Shown here: one piece after another, positions 13,434 through 19,461 of the stretch
How the letters are laid out: each line of letters begins with the position of its first letter
Position numbering within the stretch: the first letter of the stretch is position 1
DNA from: Actinocrinis sp035605935
GTDB lineage: Bacteria; Actinomycetota; Actinomycetes; Streptomycetales; Catenulisporaceae
Direction of reading: 5' to 3'
Length of the DNA: 19,461 bases
Assembly (NCBI RefSeq): GCF_035605935.1
Contig: NZ_DATNGK010000296.1
Coordinates: 1-19,461 of the forward strand
Translations under genes and position numbers: made by a program
Notes under the pieces: generated by a model
Database searches by the model: none
Told to the model about the DNA's origin: nothing
What the model saw: only the letters and a program-made list of their open reading frames with translations

Positions 13434-16247
13434 CTAACCGATCTTGGCGCGGATGCGCGCCGCGTCAGGGTGCTGCAAGTCCTCCATGATGGCGAGGGCT
13501 TCGTCCCAGGCTTTCCGCGCGGCGCGGTGATCGCCGTCCGCCTCGTGGGCATCGCCCAGGTGATCGAGCGTGTCACCCACGAAGTATCGCGCGCCGGACT
13601 CACGCAGCAGCGGCAACGCTCGCTGATAGCTGGCGATCGCGTCGGACTGTCGCCCGAGCCGGTGGTACGCGTACCCCAGGCTTTCCAAGGCGTTCGCCTC
13701 GCCGGCCTGGTCACCCAACTCGCGATCGAGGTTCAGCGCCTCGTGACAGTCGGCCAGCGCTTGGTGATAGTCGCCCTGCTGGACATTCAGCCAGCCGATG
13801 GTGTTGAGCGCGAGGGCCTGACCCGCGCGATGGCCGATGCGCTGGAATACGCTCAGCGCCTGGCGAGCGTGCTCGATCGCCTCGGCAAAGCGTTGTTCGC
13901 GCTCAGAAAGCCACGCGAGGCCGCGAAGCGTGTGCGCTTGCCCGAGTTGATCGCCGATCTGCTCGAACAGCGTGAGCGCGCGCCGCAGGTGCGAATGCGC
14001 ATCCTGATAACGTGCCATCCGCGTGTAAACGCGACCAAGCACGCGGTGCGTATATGCCTCGTTCGCCCGGTCACCAAGGCGCCGGGTGGCCTCCAGCGCG
14101 GCGTACTGCGTGTCGATCTGGTCGTGCCAGTGCCCTTGCCGATGCAGGTAGCTCGCCAACGCCCAGGACAGTTGCCAGGCCTGGTCGTCGAAGCCTCGGT
14201 CGGCGGCCAGCGCGACGGCGGCCAGCACGGTGGGCCGTTCTGTCTCGTACCACTGCCAGGCCTCAGCGAGATCGGCTGGCTGTTCTGGCACGACGCCCGG
14301 CCGGACCTGCGTGAGCGTGATCGGATCCCGGGTCGGGTCTACGATCCGGTCGGCCGCGGCGGCGGTGAGCACGTAATGGTCAAGCACACGCAGCGTGGCT
14401 TCGCGCCGTGCCTCCTCAGCCTCCTGCGCCTCAGCCAATTCGGTGACGTAAGCGCGCAGTAGATCGTGCAGGCCATAGCGGCCCCGGCTCGGCTCGGTCA
14501 GCAGATGTGCGGCGGTCAGTTCCGCCAGCGCGCTTCGCGTCTGAACAAGCGAAAGAGCGGCGAGGCTGGCGGCCGCGGGCGCCGCGATGTCAGGACCCGG
14601 ATGCAGGCCGAGCAAACGGAACAATCGGGCCGCCGGCTCGCCGAGCGTGCGATAGGACCAGGAGAACACCGCGCGCACGTCGGCGCCTCCCGGGCCGGCC
14701 GAGAGCAGATCGAGGCGGCGATGCGCATCGCGCAACTCAGCGGCCAGCACGTCGAGTTCATCGTCAGGCCGTACGGCGGCGCGCGCGGCGGCGAGATTCA
14801 GCGCGAGAGGCAGCCGGGTGCACAACTCGATCAGCTCGTCCGCAGCCGGCTGTTGCCGCGTGACGCGTCCGGCGCCGAGCCTGCGGGCGAGCAGTTCGCG
14901 GGCTTCGTCGCCGGTGAGCAGCCGCAGCGTGAGCGGTATCGCGCCCTCCAGTGCGACCAGGTCCGGAAGCCGGTTGCGGCTGGTGACCAGCACCATGCAG
15001 CCGGCCGCACCAGGCAGCAGAGGCCTGACTTGCTCGCCGTCCCTGGCGTTGTCGAACACGAACAGCACCCGCTTGCCGACCAGCAGGCTCCGATACAGAT
15101 CCAGCTGGGCGTCCGGGTCGGACGGTATCCGTGCGGCCGGAACCGTGAGCGCATCCAGGAACCGGCGCACCGCTGACGCGATCGTGACCGGGGAACCGGA
15201 CGGGTCGAACCCGCGCAGGTTCACATACAACTGCCCATCCGGGAACTGCGCGGCGTGTTGGTGCGCCCAGTGCACGGCCAGCGCGGTTTTCCCAACGCCT
15301 GCCATGCCGTCGATCGCCGCGATGACGACGGCGCGGTCCTGCTGGTCGGTGTGGCCCGCCATCCCGGTAAGAGCCTTGAGCTCGTCGGCGCGCCCGACGA
15401 AATGCCGCACCGCCGCGGGCAGCTGTCTCGGCACGACGGCCACACTGTGCCGGGCCGCGCCGCCGAACCCCGTCACAGCACCCTGCGATGGCGCGGCGAG
15501 GAGCGCGGGATCTCCGGCGAGAATGCCTTGATGCAGTTCGCGCAGCCGAGCGCCCGGCTCTATGCCTAGTTCGCGCACGAGCACTCGTCGGGCGTCCCGA
15601 TATGCCTCCAGCGCCTCGGCCTGCCGGCCGCTGCCGGCCAGAGCGAGCATGAGCTGAGCGTGGAGTCGCTCGCGCAACGGATACTTCACGATCAACCCGC
15701 GCAGTTCCGGCACGAGTTGATCGTGCGCGCCGAGCCGAAGGTCCGCTTCGATGCGAGCGTCGAGAACCTCGGAACGCAGCTGCTCGAAATACGGTGTGAA
15801 CTCCTCGCGCAGCGACTGCGAGGCGACGTCGAGCAGCGGCTGCGCGCGGCAGAGTCTCAGCGCGCGCGTCGCGGTCGTGGAGGCCAGGCTCCAGGCTTGT
15901 GCGCGCAGCGCCGTGCCCGCCTCGCGGGAGAGCGCCGCGAACTGGAGCGCGTCGAGTTCGCTTTCGGCCGCCTCGCAGAGGTAGCCCGGATCGCGCGTCT
16001 GAATGCGGGCCGCGATCTCGGCGCCCAGCACACGGCGCAGCCGCATGACGTACGTGCGCAGCGTGCAATCAGCCCCGTCCGGCGGCGCCGCGTCCCAGAC
16101 GAACTCGGCGAGCTGCGCCGCGGACACGGTTTGGTTGGCTCGGACCAGCAGCGCCGCGAGCAGCGCGCGCTGCCGTGGCGCCGGTACCGGGATCTGACGC
16201 CCCGCGTCGTCGATCACCAGCAGTGGCCCCAGAATGCCCAGCCTCAC
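13434..16247 (-). CDS. SARP (AfsR-like) regulator with NB-ARC and TPR domains
   Basis: This 937-residue regulator has the layout of AfsR. An OmpR-like winged DNA-binding domain (about 1-90; RQRALLAALLVRANQTVS, LRTYVMRLRRVLG, GYLCE) is followed by a BTAD domain (about 97-245; RERLHAQLMLALAGSGRQAEALEAYRDARR is within it). An NB-ARC ATPase follows, with Walker A GMAGVGKT (314-321) and Walker B VLFVFDN, ending near LHDLLRAY (~590). A C-terminal TPR array spans about 690-930. SARPs bind direct repeats near promoters and activate secondary metabolism or morphological genes; here the ATPase/TPR part should gate that activity. The start is GTG (16247) behind GGGGAGG. The alpha/beta hydrolase gene ends 108 bases upstream on the same strand. 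No biosynthetic cluster is visible beside it, so targets may be remote. The protein lies directly opposite no other real gene. Confidence 0.93.
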   Translation of the reverse strand: MRLGILGPLLVIDDAGRQIPVPAPRQRALLAALLVRANQTVSAAQLAEFVWDAAPPDGADCTLRTYVMRLRRVLGAEIAARIQTRDPGYLCEAAESELDALQFAALSREAGTALRAQAWSLASTTATRALRLCRAQPLLDVASQSLREEFTPYFEQLRSEVLDARIEADLRLGAHDQLVPELRGLIVKYPLRERLHAQLMLALAGSGRQAEALEAYRDARRVLVRELGIEPGARLRELHQGILAGDPALLAAPSQGAVTGFGGAARHSVAVVPRQLPAAVRHFVGRADELKALTGMAGHTDQQDRAVVIAAIDGMAGVGKTALAVHWAHQHAAQFPDGQLYVNLRGFDPSGSPVTIASAVRRFLDALTVPAARIPSDPDAQLDLYRSLLVGKRVLFVFDNARDGEQVRPLLPGAAGCMVLVTSRNRLPDLVALEGAIPLTLRLLTGDEARELLARRLGAGRVTRQQPAADELIELCTRLPLALNLAAARAAVRPDDELDVLAAELRDAHRRLDLLSAGPGGADVRAVFSWSYRTLGEPAARLFRLLGLHPGPDIAAPAAASLAALSLVQTRSALAELTAAHLLTEPSRGRYGLHDLLRAYVTELAEAQEAEEARREATLRVLDHYVLTAAAADRIVDPTRDPITLTQVRPGVVPEQPADLAEAWQWYETERPTVLAAVALAADRGFDDQAWQLSWALASYLHRQGHWHDQIDTQYAALEATRRLGDRANEAYTHRVLGRVYTRMARYQDAHSHLRRALTLFEQIGDQLGQAHTLRGLAWLSEREQRFAEAIEHARQALSVFQRIGHRAGQALALNTIGWLNVQQGDYHQALADCHEALNLDRELGDQAGEANALESLGYAYHRLGRQSDAIASYQRALPLLRESGARYFVGDTLDHLGDAHEADGDHRAARKAWDEALAIMEDLQHPDAARIRAKIG

Positions 16248-16267
16248 CCTGCCTCCCCGGGCGCGGT

Positions 16268-16284
16268 GCTCCGCGCGGCGGAGC
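16268..16284 (-). terminator. Short hairpin between hydrolase and SARP genes
   Basis: A perfect seven-base stem (GCTCCGC at 16268-16274 with GCGGAGC at 16278-16284) with a three-base loop lies between the hydrolase stop and the SARP start. It may be a weak terminator, or a leader hairpin since it lies 21 bases before the GTG start. Confidence 0.3.
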
Positions 16285-16355
16285 CCCGCGCATCAGGGTC
16301 AGCCTAGCCCCGCGAGTCGCGAGGAGGCATCAGAGCCCGGATTCGGTGCGATCAT

Positions 16356-17177
16356 TCATTCGATGATCTCGCGCAGCCGGTCGGCGAACTTGGCTGCGTC
16401 CTCCATGAATCCGCCGTGGCCGCCCGGGAACAGGACGGGCTCGAGCTTCAACGCGGCGGCCAGGGCCCGCGAGGTGCGGTCGCACACCTGGCCTGCCGAG
16501 GTCTCGCCGATGCCGATGATCAGGTGGACCGGTGTCGCGCGCAGCACGTCCAGGTCGGGCAGCCAGTTCGCCGTGCCGCGCAGCTCGTGCAGGTAGAAGA
16601 AGCGGTCACCGGCTACCTCCTGCGGCGACTTCTCGCCGCCGAACACCTGCAAGAACACCTCCTCCGGCATCACGAAGCCGGCGTTCGCCATGAACTTGCG
16701 CACCGCGCCGAGTGCGTCGCCGCCGGCGTATGTGGCGATCGTTTCCTCGTTCAGCGCCATTTGGTGCTCGCCGTCGTCGAGCAACCGCAGGAGCGGAGGC
16801 TCGTGGATGACGGCGGTCTGTACCAGCTGCGGATGGGCTTGGACCAGCGCGAGCGCGGTGATGGCGCCGCCGGAGGAGCCGAGCACGATCGCGGGCCCCG
16901 CGTCGACGTGCTTCAGCAGGCGGGCCAGGTCGTCGGCGCGCAGCGGCGGCGTCGAGTCGGCTTCCGGGTCGTCGAGCACGCTGCCGAAATGGCCACGCGG
17001 GTCCATGGTCAGCACGGTGTGGTCGGCGGCCAGCAAATCGGCGAGCGGCGCGAACGGCGCCGCATGCATCGGCGCGCCGACGATCGCGACCAGCGGGCCA
17101 CTGCCGCGCAGCTCGTAGTACAGCCGGCCGTCGGGGACCGCCAAGGTGTTCGCGGTCACGGGCGCGGGCGTGGTCAT
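16356..17177 (-). CDS. Alpha/beta hydrolase
   Basis: This 273-residue alpha/beta-hydrolase-fold protein shows the cap-less core pattern: GRLYYELRGSGP, GAPMHAAPFAPLADLLA (oxyanion loop region), TMDPRGHFGS, and the nucleophile elbow VLGSSGGA with Ser102. The late VHLIIGIGETSAGQ strand is followed by the catalytic His254 in PGGHGGF. After the seventh strand, where the acid usually sits, Glu is seen (IGIGETS) rather than the more common Asp, so the acid residue is not certain. Substrate cannot be inferred; relatives include esterases and resistance-type hydrolases. ATG 17177 follows GGGAGGAA and is chosen over 17315, whose extension reads through intergenic sequence. It lies between the transglutaminase gene and the SARP regulator, same strand. 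Confidence 0.88.
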   Translation of the reverse strand: MTTPAPVTANTLAVPDGRLYYELRGSGPLVAIVGAPMHAAPFAPLADLLAADHTVLTMDPRGHFGSVLDDPEADSTPPLRADDLARLLKHVDAGPAIVLGSSGGAITALALVQAHPQLVQTAVIHEPPLLRLLDDGEHQMALNEETIATYAGGDALGAVRKFMANAGFVMPEEVFLQVFGGEKSPQEVAGDRFFYLHELRGTANWLPDLDVLRATPVHLIIGIGETSAGQVCDRTSRALAAALKLEPVLFPGGHGGFMEDAAKFADRLREIIE

Positions 17178-17255
17178 CGATTCCTCCCAGGGTCGGATGC
17201 GAGCCGTCACTCCATTCGACTCCTGCGGCCGCCGAAATTCATCGGTCCCGTGCCA

Positions 17256-17281
17256 GCCGGCCTCAACTGAATCCGGCCGGC
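17256..17281 (-). terminator. Candidate terminator after the transglutaminase gene
   Basis: A seven-base stem (GCCGGCC at 17256-17262 with GGCCGGC at 17275-17281) with a 12-base loop lies 27-52 bases past the transglutaminase stop on the minus strand. Its position fits termination of the three-gene operon; the stem is short. Confidence 0.35.
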
Positions 17282-17307
17282 GGGTAAACCTCCTGGGCAG
17301 TGCGCCG

Positions 17308-18201
17308 TCAGGCAAGGCGCGTTAAGCGCACCGAGACCGTCAACGCGCTGTCGGGCGCGCCGTGGTAGATGCCCTTGTGCGGCAGGACGTCGCCGTAGTC
17401 GCGGCCGTGCCCGACCAGGACGTGGCGCGGGCCGGGCACGGTGTGATTGGTGGCGTCGATGCCGCACCACGAACCGGCCCAGTACTCCACCCAGGCGTGG
17501 CTTTGGCCCTCGACGGCGAGTCCCGGTTCGCCGTCCGTGGAGGGGAACAGATAACCGGAGACATACCGCGCCGGCAGCCCGATGGCGCGCAGCATGGCGG
17601 CGGCGATGTGCGAGAAGTCCTGGCAGACCCCTGACTTCTGCTCCCAGGACTCCTGCGCGTTGGTGTGCACTCCGGTGGCTCCCGGGACGTAGCCGACCGT
17701 GGCGTGCAGCCACGCTGAAATCTCGTCCGCGGCCTCGTGCGGGTCAGCGCCGCGGGTCCGGTCGCGCACCTCCTGCTCGAACTGCGGGCTGATAGTGGTG
17801 CGGTCGGTGCGGGTGACGAACTCGGCAAGGTGGCCCAGCGCGACGTGGCGGGCCACGGCGGACCAATCGATCTGGGAGCGCACCGCGGCCGGGTTCGGCG
17901 CGGACTTGGTCTCCACGGTGCTGCCGGCACGGATCGTCAGGGCGCTGTGCGGCTCCTGAAGGTCGAAAGCCGTCACGCGGGTGCCCCAATAGTCCGTGTA
18001 CTGCCACATCGACGCGCGCGGCTGCAGTTCGACATAGCTGTTCAACGTGACCTGGCTGGGTGTGCTCAGCGGGGTCATCCGCAGTTCGTTGTAGGAGGCC
18101 CGCGCGGCGCCGGTGTATTCCACGACGGTTTCGTGAACGATGGCCAAGCGCCATGAGGCGTTGCCGCGCGAACTTTCCGAGGACATAGCGTCAGTCGGCA
18201 C
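17308..18201 (-). CDS. Transglutaminase-like cysteine peptidase/amidase of the ATP-grasp/alpha-E cassette
   Basis: This 297-residue cytosolic protein has a bacterial transglutaminase-like N-terminal domain (about 15-100; LAIVHETVVEYTGAARASYNELRMTP). A papain-like transglutaminase core follows, with Cys193 (KSGVCQDFSH), His235 (QSHAWVEYW) and Asp249 (GIDATNH) as the triad. The segment LRAIGLPARYVSGYL is diagnostic. Such proteins accompany alpha-E and circularly permuted ATP-grasp proteins and probably cut or transfer amide bonds; substrate unknown. I choose GTG 18201 because GGAAAGGA lies six bases before it, inside the end of the preceding gene, and only two bases separate it from that gene's TGA. 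The ATG at 18186 has no ribosome binding site. The arrangement implies translational coupling with the alpha-E gene. Confidence 0.9.
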   Translation of the reverse strand: MPTDAMSSESSRGNASWRLAIVHETVVEYTGAARASYNELRMTPLSTPSQVTLNSYVELQPRASMWQYTDYWGTRVTAFDLQEPHSALTIRAGSTVETKSAPNPAAVRSQIDWSAVARHVALGHLAEFVTRTDRTTISPQFEQEVRDRTRGADPHEAADEISAWLHATVGYVPGATGVHTNAQESWEQKSGVCQDFSHIAAAMLRAIGLPARYVSGYLFPSTDGEPGLAVEGQSHAWVEYWAGSWCGIDATNHTVPGPRHVLVGHGRDYGDVLPHKGIYHGAPDSALTVSVRLTRLA

Positions 18202-18203
18202 CG

Positions 18204-19163
18204 TCAGTCCTTTCCGTGCAGCCAGACGACCGGGGCGCTGTACTGGAAGTACTCCTCGGCGATCTGGCCGCTGGCCACCAGGCACGCCTCTTGCAGGTCC
18301 TTGAGCACCGTCGGCAGCTGCGTCACCAGCTCTCCTGCGTCCAGGTACTCGAGCATGGTCCGCATCCGGCCGACGACCCGGCGCGCGGTCGGGGCCAGCA
18401 CCTGAACTCGGGAGCGCGGCCCGGAGGAAGGCGGGGCCAGTTGGCTCAGGCAGTGCTCCGCGGTGGTCAGCGAATAAACGATCGAGCGGGGGAAGGTCTC
18501 CTCCAGCATCAGGAAGCGGGCGGCCGACTCCGGGTCGCTGTCCCAGCCCTCGGTGCGGCGATACGACTCGTCCGCCCCGGCCGCACGCAGCAGCGTCGCC
18601 CATTCCGGGGCGTATCGCGAGGCCAGCACCTTGACCGACAACAGCCGAGCGGTCATGTCCACCCGTTCCAGGCTGCGGCCGAGGGTGAGGAAGAGCCAGC
18701 CGTCGTCTCGGCTCATCGTGGAATCGGCGAGACCGGAGAACAGCGCGGCGCGCTCACGCACGTAACGCAGATAAGCATGTGGGCCGACGCGACCGGATGC
18801 TCTTCGCTGCGCTGGAAGGGCGTGATGCGTGGCGTTGAGGCATTCCCAGGTCTCGGTGCTGATGACCTCCCGCACGCCCCTGGCGTTGTCGTGCGCGTTC
18901 TGCCAGGCCCCTGCGACGGAACTGGGATTGGCCGCGTCGAAGCCGAGCAGGTCGAGCACGGTCTGCGCGTCACACGGCTCGGAGTCGGCGGGCGGCGGCG
19001 TCACGCCGAGGATCGCGAACAGCGTCCGGCACGCGGCCTCCTCATCGGTGCCGGGTTCATCCAGCAGGCGGTGCATGAACGCGTCGAGCACCCGCGCCGT
19101 GTCGTCGGCCCGCTCGACGTATCTGCCGAGCCAGAACAACGACTCGGCGATGCGGCTGAGCAT
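18204..19163 (-). CDS. Alpha-E domain protein (DUF403)
   Basis: This 319-residue, almost wholly alpha-helical protein matches the alpha-E (DUF403) family in length and sequence. It begins with the family signature MLSRIAESLFWLGRYVERADDTARVLD and has DNARGVREVISTETWECLN, FLTLGRSLERVDMTARLLSVK and MLEETFPRSIVYSL, ending in IAEEYFQYS. No enzyme activity is established; it is believed to work with the ATP-grasp partner, to which it is fused in some genomes. The ATG at 19163 has GGGAG seven bases upstream. It follows the ATP-grasp gene by 50 bases and precedes the transglutaminase gene by two, forming one operon. Confidence 0.93.
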   Translation of the reverse strand: MLSRIAESLFWLGRYVERADDTARVLDAFMHRLLDEPGTDEEAACRTLFAILGVTPPPADSEPCDAQTVLDLLGFDAANPSSVAGAWQNAHDNARGVREVISTETWECLNATHHALPAQRRASGRVGPHAYLRYVRERAALFSGLADSTMSRDDGWLFLTLGRSLERVDMTARLLSVKVLASRYAPEWATLLRAAGADESYRRTEGWDSDPESAARFLMLEETFPRSIVYSLTTAEHCLSQLAPPSSGPRSRVQVLAPTARRVVGRMRTMLEYLDAGELVTQLPTVLKDLQEACLVASGQIAEEYFQYSAPVVWLHGKD

Positions 19164-19213
19164 GAGTCAGCTCCCTTCGGTACGGAACGCGGCCGGCGCC
19201 GGCTGCCGCCGGA

Positions 19214-19461
19214 TCATCGCTGCCCCCGCTGCCGCACTTCGGGTAGCGGTACGTCGTGCGGTAAGTCGTGTTGCTGTTGCTGTTGCTGGGTCTGCTCCGC
19301 AGCGGGCCCGGCCTGCCGGTCGGCCACGGCCTCGCGCACCGTCGTTGCCGGGGCGTCGAACAGCGGCGGCCTGATGCCGTCGCGCGGGCCGAGGCGGCGG
19401 TCGTCGGCCAGCACCCAGGTGTCCTTCGAGCCGCCGCCCTGGCTGGAGTTGACCACCAGCG
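19214..19461 (-). CDS. Circularly permuted ATP-grasp protein, C-terminal end only
   Basis: The frame is open to the window edge, so only the last ~82 codons are visible. LVVNSSQGGGSKDTWVLADD is the conserved C-terminal motif of circularly permuted ATP-grasp (DUF404/407) proteins, which are presumed carboxylate-amine ligases forming peptide-like bonds. After it, about 60 residues form a variable tail: RLGPRDGIRPPLFDAP, then a Gln-rich stretch (EQTQQQQQQH) and two near-identical four-residue repeats HDLP/HDVP. The tail is encoded by a (CAGCAA)x3 repeat (19271-19288) and a 12-base tandem repeat (19247-19270). One repeat copy carries an in-frame TTA leucine codon (19262-19264). The gene heads the operon with the alpha-E and transglutaminase genes. 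Family is sure from the motif and neighbours; the tail has no known role. Confidence 0.85.
   Translation of the reverse strand, partial: LVVNSSQGGGSKDTWVLADDRRLGPRDGIRPPLFDAPATTVREAVADRQAGPAAEQTQQQQQQHDLPHDVPLPEVRQRGQR
19247..19288 (-). repeat. Tandem 12-base repeat and (CAGCAA)3 tract in the ATP-grasp tail
   Basis: On the minus strand CAGCAA occurs three times in tandem (19288-19271), encoding six Gln. It is followed directly by two 12-base units (19270-19259 and 19258-19247) that differ at one base: the first has TTA, the second GTA. Both arrays keep the reading frame and are the kind of sequence that changes length by replication slippage. Confidence 0.8.

Noticed and set aside
14764..16068. 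434-codon minus-strand frame overlapping the SARP gene
   Set aside because: It is an R/A/G-rich alternative frame of the SARP regulator, whose own frame carries all recognised motifs.
1..19461. Mobile elements, CRISPR, tRNA or rRNA genes
   Set aside because: No transposase or integrase reading frame, no regularly spaced repeats, and no recognisable tRNA or rRNA sequence was found by reading.

Overview
The window is very GC-rich and densely coding, with third codon positions mostly G or C, frequent GTG starts, and a SARP-type regulator with NB-ARC and TPR domains. It also carries an I36 inhibitor and the ATP-grasp/alpha-E/transglutaminase cassette. Together these point to a filamentous or soil actinobacterium. 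The exact genus cannot be read from the sequence; a Catenulispora/Actinospica/Streptomyces-like organism is my guess. No rRNA, tRNA, CRISPR array, insertion sequence or prophage gene was seen.

Layout. (1) Positions 2-706 hold the 3' part of a GH54 alpha-L-arabinofuranosidase, followed by a strong hairpin terminator. (2) Positions 859-1215 encode a MmcQ/YjbR-fold protein and 1257-2015 an IclR regulator. (3) Positions 2131-4329 are a tightly overlapping three-gene unit: a VanA-like Rieske oxygenase, an unrecognised 80-residue protein with a CHCG motif, and a VanB-like reductase. (4) Positions 4420-6891 encode a XRE-HTH/NB-ARC/TPR STAND regulator. (5) On the minus strand lie a secreted I36-type protein (7457-7002) and a single-pass membrane protein whose outer part is three divergent copies of one domain (9749-7626). 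(6) On the plus strand lie a SNF2 helicase with an N-terminal helix-hairpin-helix (9949-12117) and a secreted protein with an HEYAE motif (12339-13292). (7) The remaining genes are on the minus strand: a SARP/NB-ARC/TPR regulator (16247-13434), an alpha/beta hydrolase (17177-16356), and the operon CP-ATP-grasp (cut by the window end), alpha-E protein and transglutaminase-like protein (19461-17308).

How the genes may work together. The IclR gene and the VanA/VanB unit look like an inducible aromatic O-demethylation or hydroxylation module, the two enzymes forming one electron-transfer chain from NAD(P)H to the oxygenase. The last three minus-strand genes are the well-known but functionally obscure ATP-grasp/alpha-E/transglutaminase set, thought to make and trim or transfer peptide-like amide bonds. 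The two STAND regulators are of the kind that control secondary metabolism or differentiation. I checked all genes by eye for TTA leucine codons and found two, one near the end of vanB and one near the end of the ATP-grasp gene. If this organism has bldA-like control, that would place both operons under developmental translation control.

The most unusual items are the uncharacterised CHCG small protein inside the vanAB unit, the triplicated-domain membrane protein, the Q-rich, repeat-built tail carrying a TTA codon on the ATP-grasp protein, and the HhH-SNF2 protein. No stretch longer than about 220 bases lacks a gene.
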